DNA of 64,000 nucleotides, taken from CAYSPG01 sp964432885. Its GTDB lineage: Bacteria; Bacteroidota; Bacteroidia; AKYH767-A; OLB10. The notes under the pieces were generated by a model that saw only the letters and a list, made by a program, of their open reading frames with translations, had not been told where the DNA came from and did no database searches. The stretch's first letter is position 1; the number at the start of each line of letters is the position of its first letter. The translations under genes were made by a program, and so were the position numbers. Of this stretch, positions 51,063 through 60,500 are shown in pieces. The stretch spans positions 1-64,000 of the forward strand of contig CAYSPG010000004.1 in assembly GCA_964432885.1 (NCBI GenBank). Direction: 5' to 3'.

Positions 51063-51805
51063 GCAAGTATCAGTTGTGTTAAAATGTAATCGAAAATTAA
51101 AATTAAAATGCTGCTATACACAACCCCCTTGGTGCTTGACTGTCCCACCTCCAAAGCGCCTCCTTTGGTATGATACCCGTGATATGCTGATACAGAAGTA
51201 ATGATGTATGCAAACACAATAGTTTTAATAAGTGCAAACACAATGTTAAACGGAATAAACTGGTCTTGTAGTCCGCGCAGGTAATCAGCTGATGGCACTA
51301 CGCCCGACATAAATCCGGCAACCCAGCCACCTGCAATGCCTATCATCATACTTATTAGTACTACAAACGGGCAAATAAAAATAGCGGCAACTATTTTAGG
51401 AAGCACAAGATAACCTGATGAGTTTATTCCCATAATTTCAAGGGCATCAATTTGTTCGGTTACACGCATAGTTCCTACTTCGGAAGCAATGCTGCTGCCA
51501 ACCTTACCTGCCAGCACAAGCATAATAATGGTGGGAGAAAATTCGAGTATAATACCATCGCGCACCACCACACCCACAGCCCACAGGGGCACCAGGGGGT
51601 TTACCAGATTGTATGCACTTTGCAAAGTAATTACTGCACCCATAAATGCCGATGTAAGCGATACAATGCCAAGCGAGCCAATGCCAATGTTGGTCATTTC
51701 TAAAAAAATCTGGCGAATGTAAACTCCAAATTTTTCAGGCTTTAAAAAAAGACTTTTTATAAAAATCCAGTAACGGCCTATTTCAAAAAAGGTACGGCTA
51801 ATCAT
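51059..51805 (-). CDS. mlaE: ABC transporter permease, MlaE family
   Basis: This MlaE-family permease has the conserved IGIGSLGIVSLTSAFMGAVITLQSAYNL start, LAGKVGSSIASEVGTMRVTEQIDALEIMGINSSGYLVLPKI (the family core), and several transmembrane helices. The ATG at 51805 gives the usual FFEIGRYWIFIKSLF N-terminus; an upstream TTG would add 24 atypical residues. It forms the membrane channel for the MlaF ATPase encoded directly downstream. The mce substrate-binding subunit is not seen here. Confidence 0.9.
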   Translation of the reverse strand: MISRTFFEIGRYWIFIKSLFLKPEKFGVYIRQIFLEMTNIGIGSLGIVSLTSAFMGAVITLQSAYNLVNPLVPLWAVGVVVRDGIILEFSPTIIMLVLAGKVGSSIASEVGTMRVTEQIDALEIMGINSSGYLVLPKIVAAIFICPFVVLISMMIGIAGGWVAGFMSGVVPSADYLRGLQDQFIPFNIVFALIKTIVFAYIITSVSAYHGYHTKGGALEVGQSSTKGVVYSSILILIFDYILTQLILA

Positions 51806-51996
51806 TGTGTTGTGTGCGGGGATAAAAATATCAAATAATAACCAGCTAATTTTTAATATCCTGATGCAGTTGTTCAAGAGTTATTATTTTTTATCGCACT
51901 AGTTTGTCCTTTTTCTGAATGTTAATATTTTTCAACCGCAACCCAACCCTTTTACTTAAATAAGCATCTAAACAATAACTATCCGGGTACAATAGC

Positions 51997-52221
51997 GTGA
52001 AAGAAGGCGAGGATATACCTATACAAAAGTGTATTGAATGGGAAAGGCATGCCCAAAATACACTTTACAAAACCTATGCATCAACCATGATGGCTGTATG
52101 CTATCGCTATAGCAAAAACCGCGAAGAAGCCGAAGACACTTTGCAGGAAGGTTTTATGAAAGTGTTTGAAGGGTTAAAGCACCGTGCCCAATTTGCGGTG
52201 TTATTTAGCTCCATTCAATAA
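51997..52221 (+). pseudogene. Truncated ECF sigma-70 factor
   Basis: Only region 2 of an extracytoplasmic-function sigma factor is present. QNTLYKTYASTMMAVCYRYSKNREEAEDTLQEGFMKVFEGL matches the DNA-melting and -10 recognition region. After residue 61 the reading frame runs into HRAQFAVLFSSIQ and a stop. Region 4 (the -35 binding HTH) is absent and is not seen in other frames downstream. The gene begins with GTG. It probably lost its 3' half by deletion. A short functional remnant cannot be excluded. Confidence 0.75.
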
Positions 52222-52362
52222 TATACCCTGTGAAAACATTCCCCTATTGTTTTGGGCTAAAAGCTTGGTGGTTGTTTAATTTTTAAGTTTATTAAACCTT
52301 TTATTATGTTTATTATCTCAATAAAATAACTTTATTTGTAACATTAACTAATCTTTAAAAAA

Positions 52363-54051
52363 ATGACAAGAAAACATTGCCTTAATCTTTTTGCAGCCAT
52401 AGCCATGTTAGCCTGCACATCAGCAAATGCACAACAATGGAACGGATACACCCTGTACAGTACCATGGGCGGCACAGCCACTTACCTGATAGATACAGCA
52501 AGTGTGGTAAAAAAAGCATGGACACATACAACAACCAACAAAACCGGCTACTCATCTTATCTTACTCCGGGTGGCACTTTGGTTCGCTCAGTTCAAAAAT
52601 CAGGAAACTCTTTTTCAGGAGGCCCCATTTGCGGACAAGTACAAAAGGTTGACTATAACGGAAATATTATTTGGGACTATGTTTACTCAACTACACAATA
52701 TTGCACCCACCATGATATTTGCCCAATGCCCAATGGAAATGTTTTGTTAATTGCTTACGAACGCAGAACAGCAGCCGAAGTTATTGCAGCCGGATGCAAT
52801 ACGTTTTCAAGCGAAATGTGGCCCGATAAGATTGTAGAAGTGCAACCCACCGGCCCCACCACTGGCACAGTGGTGTGGGAGTGGAAGGCGTGGGATCATT
52901 TAGTGCAGAATGTTGATGCTTCAAAAGCAAACTATCAAACTTCTATAGTTAACCATCCCGAACTTTTAAATATTAATTACAAAGCTACCAAGGACTGGAT
53001 GCACATGAATGGTGTTGCATACAATCCTATTCTTGATCAAATTGCTTTTAGCTCACATAACTTAAACGAAATTTATGTTATTGACCATAGCACCACAACT
53101 GCCGAAGCAGCCGGTCATACCGGTGGAAATTCAGGAATGGGCGGTGATATTTTATACCGGTGGGGAAATCCACCCGCTTACCAGGCATCAGGTTCGGCAA
53201 TAATTAATGTTGTGCATGATGCGCATTGGAATCCCGAAGGAGTTCCTAATGCAGGTTACTTATGCGGGTACAATAATAAAGGCATATCAAGCAATGCTTC
53301 GTGTTTCGATCAGGTGGCACCACCTTATAACGGATACAACTATTCAATTACCTTGGGCAGCGCTTTCACTCCTGCATCCTATACACTTCGTCAGGCAAGT
53401 GGAGGTTATAACAGTAATATGGGAGGTGCGCAGGTTTTGCCAAATGGAAATATGCATCTTACCATTGCAACATCAGGTGTTATGAAAGAATTTGACCCTG
53501 CCGGAAATTTATTATGGTCAAAAACTGCAACAGGTTCAGTGCCTAAATCATTTAGGTATGATAGCTGCTACATTTACAATGCCGCTCCCACAATTCCTAC
53601 CATTGCACAAAGTACCGATACACTTTATGCATCACCTGCCTCGACTTACCAATGGTATTTTAACGGGCAATTAATTACCGGAGCCAACTCACAATTTTAT
53701 GTTGCAACACAGGTTGGCAATTATCTGGTGCGCATTACCGATGCCAATGGTTGTGTGTTTATGTACTCTGTTAATTATGCATACACAGGCCCTACAGGTG
53801 TAGCTTCGGTTAGCAAAGATTATACAATTACTGTTTTCCCAAATCCTACCAACGGTATTGTAAAAATTAATTATGCCATTACCGGAACCGATTACCAGAT
53901 TTTTGTTGCCGATGCAGTTGGAAATATCTTGGTTCAGGAAAAAAATATTTCAAGCGTTGATTTGTCAAAATACGCTAACGGAATTTATTATGTAACTGTA
54001 AAAAATGCCGATTTTGGAACAGTAACTAAAAAGATTTCTTTAATTAAATAA
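52363..54051 (+). CDS. T9SS-secreted arylsulfotransferase-like protein
   Basis: A signal peptide ends near residue 24 (ANAQ). The body is a bladed propeller of the bacterial arylsulfate sulfotransferase type. HHDICPMPNGNVLLIAYE and DWMHMNGVAYNPILDQIAFSSHNLNEIYVIDHS are family hallmarks that include the likely active-site histidines. After it, an Ig-like segment (YQWYFNGQLITGANSQFYVATQVGNYLVRITDANGC) leads to the type A sorting domain (FPNPTNG ... NGIYYVTV). It may transfer sulfate between phenolic groups outside the cell; activity is inferred. Confidence 0.78.
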   Translation: MTRKHCLNLFAAIAMLACTSANAQQWNGYTLYSTMGGTATYLIDTASVVKKAWTHTTTNKTGYSSYLTPGGTLVRSVQKSGNSFSGGPICGQVQKVDYNGNIIWDYVYSTTQYCTHHDICPMPNGNVLLIAYERRTAAEVIAAGCNTFSSEMWPDKIVEVQPTGPTTGTVVWEWKAWDHLVQNVDASKANYQTSIVNHPELLNINYKATKDWMHMNGVAYNPILDQIAFSSHNLNEIYVIDHSTTTAEAAGHTGGNSGMGGDILYRWGNPPAYQASGSAIINVVHDAHWNPEGVPNAGYLCGYNNKGISSNASCFDQVAPPYNGYNYSITLGSAFTPASYTLRQASGGYNSNMGGAQVLPNGNMHLTIATSGVMKEFDPAGNLLWSKTATGSVPKSFRYDSCYIYNAAPTIPTIAQSTDTLYASPASTYQWYFNGQLITGANSQFYVATQVGNYLVRITDANGCVFMYSVNYAYTGPTGVASVSKDYTITVFPNPTNGIVKINYAITGTDYQIFVADAVGNILVQEKNISSVDLSKYANGIYYVTVKNADFGTVTKKISLIK

Positions 54052-54059
54052 AAACCCAA

Positions 54060-54077
54060 CCCTCCATTCTAGGAGGG
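54060..54077 (+). terminator. Short hairpin between two secreted-protein genes
   Basis: A 6-bp stem ccctcc / ggaggg with a 6-nt loop lies between genes ending at 54051 and starting at 54094. There is no T-run, so it may be a weak terminator or an mRNA-processing structure. Confidence 0.35.
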
Positions 54078-54093
54078 CTTAAAATAAACTGAA

Positions 54094-55092
54094 ATGAAAA
54101 AAATCCTATCCTCCTTATTTATTGTTTTACTTGCTGCAACATCGTTTGCCAAACAAATAAAATTTGCAGTTGACATGTCAGGGCAAGTATTAAGCCCCAA
54201 CGGCATTCATGTAATGGGCGATTTTCAAACCACTGCCGGTTTTACCGGTGGCGATTGGAACCCCGGCACAACAACGCTTACGCAAGAAGGCACAACAGAC
54301 ATTTACAGCATTGTGCTTGACTTACCTGCTTTTACCAAGTACGAATACAAGTATGTAAATGGCGACCAGAGTTACGAGGCTGAATTTATTCCTGAGCAAT
54401 CGCGTGTGGGATATAACTTTAACGATAACCGCTGGCTTTATTTAGACTCACTTGCAAACGACACCACATTTATTGGCGCCTTGCTTTTTGGCGGCAATGC
54501 ACCGGCAGGATTAACGCTTGTTCGTTTTTATGTTGATATGCAAAATGAAGTGCTTTCAGCAAGCGGTGTGCACGTTGGCGGAACATTTCAGGGCACCAAC
54601 CCTTGGAGCGCATCATCAGATATTATGTACAGCTTTGGCGGCACTGTTTATGAGGTAATAAAATATGTAAACACCGGTGCAACCAATTATTTATTTTATA
54701 ACGGAAACAATGTAAGCAATGGAGAAAATCTTCCTGGCGCATGTTCGGTATTTGGCAACCGCGAAGTGGATGTGCAGTATGATACGCTTCTTACCAATTT
54801 TTGCTTTTCATCGTGCAATGCATGTGTGGTGGGTGTAAACGAAAACGCTGTTGTACAAAACATAAAATTAAATCCAAATCCTGCACTTAATTATACAACG
54901 CTGCAAATTGAAAACAATAAAAACACGGTTTCAATTTTAGTTACTGATATAACCGGCCGCACGGTGCGTGAGTACAAAAATTTTGCAAACGAAAATTTAA
55001 TTATTGAAAAAGGAAATCTTGAAACCGGAGTTTATTTTGTTAATGTAACCAGCCTTACTGCTTCTAAAATAATAAAATTGGTTTTTGAATAA
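54094..55092 (+). CDS. T9SS-secreted protein with starch-binding-like modules
   Basis: A signal peptide ends near residue 20. Two related beta-sandwiches follow: IKFAVDMSGQVLSPNGIHVMGDFQTTAGFTGGDWNPGTT with YEYKYVNGDQSYE, and LVRFYVDMQNEVLSASGVHVGGTFQGTNPWS. They resemble the E-set/CBM20-48 domains that bind starch or glycogen. The type A T9SS sorting domain (LNPNPALNY ... ETGVYFVNVTS) closes the 332-residue protein. It is 42 nt from the arylsulfotransferase-like gene and likely shares its transcript. Confidence 0.75.
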   Translation: MKKILSSLFIVLLAATSFAKQIKFAVDMSGQVLSPNGIHVMGDFQTTAGFTGGDWNPGTTTLTQEGTTDIYSIVLDLPAFTKYEYKYVNGDQSYEAEFIPEQSRVGYNFNDNRWLYLDSLANDTTFIGALLFGGNAPAGLTLVRFYVDMQNEVLSASGVHVGGTFQGTNPWSASSDIMYSFGGTVYEVIKYVNTGATNYLFYNGNNVSNGENLPGACSVFGNREVDVQYDTLLTNFCFSSCNACVVGVNENAVVQNIKLNPNPALNYTTLQIENNKNTVSILVTDITGRTVREYKNFANENLIIEKGNLETGVYFVNVTSLTASKIIKLVFE

Positions 55093-55129
55093 ACCATTGC
55101 AACAGCAAAAAACTGCTTTAAAAATAGGT

Positions 55130-55198
55130 TTGCCACAAAGGCTCTAAGCCACGAAGCCAAAAATTAAATTACTTTGTGACTTAGAGCCTTTGTGGCAA
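55130..55198. repeat. Inverted repeat with ttgccacaaaggctctaag arms
   Basis: Perfect 19-bp arms (55130-55148 and 55180-55198) have partial inward pairing. It lies between the starch-binding-like and CotH-like genes and may serve as a terminator. It rules out the upstream alternative start of the next gene. Confidence 0.8.
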
Positions 55199-55227
55199 AT
55201 AAATTAATTTACAAATATTATTCAGGC

Positions 55228-57534
55228 ATGAAAAGATTATTTTGTTACATCATTTTTTTTCTGACTTTAATTTCTTCTCAAAAGGCAAAAGCGCAAACAA
55301 CATTTTATGATGTAACCGCCATCCAAAAAATAGAAATTTATTTTTCTCAACCCAATTGGGATTATCAACTTGATACTTCGCGTTATGGGTTAGATGATTA
55401 TGTTACTGCCGACTGGGTAAAAATAAATGGAGTACAGTTTTATTCGCCAGGTGTAAAATATAAAGGCAATAGTTCATACGATTCAACCTATATTAAAAAC
55501 CCAATTCACATTGAACTGGATAATTCCATTAATCAAAGCTACCAGGGCATTACGGATATAAAACTTGGCAACGGGTATGCCGACCCATCTGTAATACGTG
55601 AAGTGTTATCCTATAACATTTTAAAAAATTACATGCATAGCCCACGCAGTAATTTTGCACAGTTATATATAAACGGAAATTACATTGGACTTTATTCTAA
55701 TGACGAAAGCATTAACAAAGATTTTTGTTCAAACCATTTTTACTCATCGTCAAAAACGTTTTTTAAATGCAATCCGCAGGTAACTCCGGCACCAAACACC
55801 AAAAGCAATTTAAAATATATTTCTGCCGATAGCAGCGATTACTTTAATTTTTACGAATTAAAGTCAGACGAAGGTTGGAATGAACTGGTACAACTGTGCG
55901 ACAGCATTACAAATTTTCCTTCGAGCATTGCTAACAATGTGGATGTAGACAGGGTAATGTGGATGCTTGCATTTAATATGATGTTTGTAAACCTAGACAG
56001 TTACACCGGTGCTTTTTGTCAGAATTACTACATCTACAAAGACAAAACCAACCGCTTTAATCCCATTATGTGGGATTTAAATATGTGCTTTGGCGGATTT
56101 CCTTATGTGGGCAGCGGCAACACAAGCCTTGCCGGACTAACTGTTGCCAACATGCAACAGTTGCCTCCCAATTTTCACTCTTCCGACCAGTACTGGCCTT
56201 TGATAAACGATGTGTTTTTAGATTTGTCGTTAAGAAAACAATATTTTGCTCATGCATGGACAATCTTAAATGAAAACATTGCTAACAGCAGTTATATTTC
56301 TTTAGCAACGCAACTTCAGTCGCTTATTGACACTGCAGTACAATCAGATGTTAATTCTTTTTTTACCTATTCTCAATTCCAAAACGCGCTCGACACCAAT
56401 TATCAAGTGGGAACATATTGGGTCCCCGGCATACGAACGCTTATGAGTGCCCGATTAAATTATTTACAAAACCTAGTGGGTTTCAACTGGCCTCACCCAG
56501 TTATTTCTTCGGTAGCAGCCAGCGATACAACACCTGATTTAACTACAACAGTAAATATTTCAGCAAACGTTACAAACACAAACACTAGTGGCGTTTATTT
56601 AGGATACAGACGCGATAAAAAAGATAAATTTACACGAATACAAATGTATGATGACGGCACGCATAATGATGGTGTAGCAGGTGACGATGTATATGGGGCA
56701 TCTATAATTATTTCAAGTTTATTAACTGACTATTATGTGTATGCAGAGAATGCCAATATGGGCATGTTTTCGCCCGAACGTGCCGAGCATGAGTTTTATT
56801 CTGTAAAAACAAATGTGGTTGTCCCTACAGAAGGCCAACTGGTGATAAACGAATTTTTAGCAAGCAACACCATTGATGCAACCAACGAAAACGGAAATCA
56901 TTCCGACTGGATAGAGTTGTACAATAGCGCATCTTCACCCATTTCGCTTTTTGGTTTGTACTTAACGGATGATGTAACCAACCCATCAAAGTTTTCGTTT
57001 CCGCAAGGAACCACTATTTTGCCTGATAGTTTTTTAATCGTTTGGGCTGATGAAGAAAATTCGACATCAGGTTATGTGCATGCAAATTTTAAATTAGCTG
57101 TGGCTGGCGAAGCGTTGATGTTAAGCAACGGAGAAAACAGTATAATTGACAGCATATCATTTGGAGTTCAAACCGATGATGTTTCTATGGGTCGCTGTCC
57201 GAATGGTACAGGCGATTTTGATTTTTTATCCCTTACAAGTTTTAATTCCGAAAATTGTATTGACCCTGTAATTCCGGTTGACCCGCCATTACAAACGTAT
57301 GTTTATTTAAGTGAGTCGTTAAACGAGCTAAACTATGTATGGGCTGGTGATACGGCAATAAGTAAAATACAAATTAGAAATTACCTCGGTCAAAATGTAA
57401 AAACAATTTCATTAATTGAAAAAAGCAGCATCAATATTTTTGCGCTTAGGGCTGGTGTTTACTTTATAACTTTTTATGATGCCATCGGTAATCGAAAAAC
57501 AATTCCGTTTGTAAAGCCCGATAATAGAAAATAG
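55228..57534 (+). CDS. Secreted CotH-like kinase / lamin-tail protein
   Basis: The ATG at 55228 gives a clean signal peptide (KRLFCYIIFFLTLISSQKAKAQ). Residues 25-420 look like a CotH-type spore-coat kinase fold: GVKYKGNSSYDS, NFAQLYINGNYIGLYSNDESINKDF, and PIMWDLNMCFGGF (acidic metal-binding motif). A beta-sandwich follows (SSVAASDTTPDLTTTVNISANV). Then a lamin-tail domain (LVINEFLASN ... HSDWIELYNSAS ... LYLTDD). The end resembles a degenerate T9SS sorting domain (RAGVYFITFYDAIGN). It may phosphorylate a surface protein; activity is not shown. Confidence 0.8.
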   Translation: MKRLFCYIIFFLTLISSQKAKAQTTFYDVTAIQKIEIYFSQPNWDYQLDTSRYGLDDYVTADWVKINGVQFYSPGVKYKGNSSYDSTYIKNPIHIELDNSINQSYQGITDIKLGNGYADPSVIREVLSYNILKNYMHSPRSNFAQLYINGNYIGLYSNDESINKDFCSNHFYSSSKTFFKCNPQVTPAPNTKSNLKYISADSSDYFNFYELKSDEGWNELVQLCDSITNFPSSIANNVDVDRVMWMLAFNMMFVNLDSYTGAFCQNYYIYKDKTNRFNPIMWDLNMCFGGFPYVGSGNTSLAGLTVANMQQLPPNFHSSDQYWPLINDVFLDLSLRKQYFAHAWTILNENIANSSYISLATQLQSLIDTAVQSDVNSFFTYSQFQNALDTNYQVGTYWVPGIRTLMSARLNYLQNLVGFNWPHPVISSVAASDTTPDLTTTVNISANVTNTNTSGVYLGYRRDKKDKFTRIQMYDDGTHNDGVAGDDVYGASIIISSLLTDYYVYAENANMGMFSPERAEHEFYSVKTNVVVPTEGQLVINEFLASNTIDATNENGNHSDWIELYNSASSPISLFGLYLTDDVTNPSKFSFPQGTTILPDSFLIVWADEENSTSGYVHANFKLAVAGEALMLSNGENSIIDSISFGVQTDDVSMGRCPNGTGDFDFLSLTSFNSENCIDPVIPVDPPLQTYVYLSESLNELNYVWAGDTAISKIQIRNYLGQNVKTISLIEKSSINIFALRAGVYFITFYDAIGNRKTIPFVKPDNRK

Positions 57535-57543
57535 TTTTTGAAT

Positions 57544-60500
57544 TTACCTAAGCAAGGTAACATATCCTTTTAACGACCGGCTCTTGTTAAAAATATCCTT
57601 GGCCGTTACAGTATAAATATAAACATCCTGTTGTGCCGACTTATTGTTATATGTTCCGTCCCATCCTTTTTCCATACTGTCAGAAATAAACAGCAGTTGC
57701 CCCCAGCGGTTAAATACCTGCATTTTAAAATCGGTTATTCCAATTCCATAGGCATTAAACTCATCGTTTTTGCCATCGTTATTGGGAGTAAATGTATTGG
57801 GCACATAAAACGAAGCATCGTTTTGAATATCCACGTACTCAAGCGAAGTGTCGCGGCAGCCATCGCTGCTCGTAACATATTGCATAATTAAATACTGTGC
57901 CGGTGCAGGAAAATAATGTTGAGGATTTTGTAATTCAGAAGTTGTGCTGTCGCCAAAATTATACATCCACTGCACGGCACCAATGCTTTGGTCAACAATG
58001 TCAATTAAAGGATATAGTATTGAAGTTGACGTAGGTTCGGTTACAAACGCTGCACGAGGTTTTGGAAAAACAGTAATGTATTGAGGCATTAATAAAGTGT
58101 CGCGACAGCCAAGATTTGTTTCAACCATTAAAGTGATGTCATAATATCCGTGTTGCCAGTATGTATAAACATCCGGATTGCTTACAGTGTCCGTAACTCC
58201 TTCGCCAAAATCCCAATCCCATTTTACAATGCTGCCATCAATACTTGATGATGAGTCGGCAAAATCAACTAAAAAAGGCTGACAGCCAACTGTTGTATCG
58301 GCACCAAATAGTGCAATGGGCAAATGATATACCGTGTAAGGTTTAATAATGGTATCGGCACACAAATGATTGGTGGTTACAACAAGTTGAATGTTGAAAT
58401 TACCGGCTGATGAATACAGGTGCGATGGGTTGGTAAGCCATGATGATGTGGTATCACCAAAATTCCAATTCCATTGTTGTATTGCTCCTACGGGAACTGT
58501 GCTTGAATTATTAAAATACATTACATCGTTTAAGCAAACGTTGGCTGATGAAAAATTTGCCGTTGGTTTTGCATACACATCTATTAAGGTAGAAACCGTG
58601 TCGATGCAACCATAGCCTGAGGTTATAATCAGTTGCACATTATATTGCTGATAATTTACATAGGTGTGAGCAGGATTTTGGAGATTTGAAACACCACCAT
58701 CACCAAAGGTCCAATTCCAGGCAGAAAGCGTATCAGATATTACACTTGACAAGTCAATAAAAGCAACAGGTCCGAATTGGCAAGGATTGGTGTTGCTGAA
58801 AGCTGCAACCGGTTTATCGTAAACAGTAATGCTTACTGTGCTATCGTAAACACATCCATTGCTTGCAGTAATGGTGAGGTGAATAGGAAAAGTTCCATCA
58901 CTTAAGTATGTATGAACAGGGTTTGAAACTGTGTCCGTAGTTCCGTCACCCATCGTCCATTGCCAGTTAGAAATACTTCCTCCGGTTAAATAAGATTGGT
59001 CGGTAATTGAAAGCGGAACCTGTTCGCAAATATTGTTTGCAATAAATGATGCGACAGGCAGCCGGTTTACAATCAAAGATTGATTTAGCGTATCAATGCA
59101 GCCATTGCTCCCGGTTGCAATAAGTTGAATATTATACGTGCCAAAATTTAAATAGGTATGCGAGGGGTGCTGTTGAGCAGATGTGGCACCATCATCCAAA
59201 TCCCAGTTCCATAAGGCAATTGTTCCTCCTTGCAAAGTGCTTGCATCAGTAAACTGAACAACATTGTTTGCACATGCATTGTTGGTGGTGTAGGCAATTT
59301 GAGGCAATGGTTTTACTTCAACAGGAAGTACAACAGTGTCGCGGCACATGCCGTTGTTTACAACTATTAAAGTTGCATTATACATTCCGCTTGCTGCATA
59401 GTTATGCATAACGTTTTGAACCACTCCGTGCGAAGTGCCATCTCCATAATCCCAATTCCAATACAATAAACTATCGGCTTGTGATAGCGACAAGTCATTA
59501 AAAACAACAGTTTGGTTTTGGCAGGTAGGTACAGTGGAAAAATTTGCCTGCGGAACATTGTAAATTTCTATAGTGGCCGAAGTCGTATCCAAGCATCCCA
59601 GTGATGTTGTTGTAATTAAAGTTACAGGAAAAAATCCGGGCGAAGAATAGATGTGCGTGCCATGAATGGTAAAAATATTGGAACTTCCGTCACCAAAGTT
59701 CCACTCATTGCTGCTTATGGTTCCTGCATTGGGCACCGATGTATTAAACAATGTTATGGGAGAATTTACACAACCGGTAACGCTGGTAAATAAAGCTGTG
59801 GGTTGAGGGTTCACAGTAATATTGTTTGTAATATCTGATGTACATCCGTTAGAGGCAGTAACTGTTAAATTAACTGTAGCCGTACCACTTGTGCTGTATG
59901 AGGTAACAGGATTTTGTTGTGATGAAAAATTTCCATTCCCAAAATCCCAACTCCACCCGGTAACACTTCCGCCAACATGCGTGGATAAATCATTAAACTG
60001 AACAGGAGCATTAATACATGTATTTCCTGTAGTAAAATTTGCCGAAGGCACCGATTTAATGGTATAGTTAGCTATCACTGTATCAAGACAGCCCAAACTG
60101 TTGCGTACTATAAGCGTTACTTCATACAAGCCTGAGTCAGCGTAAAGGTGAACAGGATTTGGCACCAATGCATGTGCCGACCCATCGCCAAAATTCCAAT
60201 TCCAGTTATTTATAAAACCTGCAGCTACTGTTGACAGGTCGGTAAAGTGTGATGAGTCACTTTCGCAAACGGATGGCACCGAAAAGTACGCAACAGGTTT
60301 AGGGCTTACAGTTACTTCGTGAAAAATTGTATGCGTGCATCCTTGATTGCTCGTAGTTGTAAGATAAACATTGTAGCTTTTGTTTGACGGAAACGTGTGA
60401 TAAACAATAGTGCCTGTTGCTACCGGACTGCCATCGCCAAAATTCCACGATGTTGTTGTTATGCTTCCTGATGATATGGTAGATGTACTGGCAAATAAAA

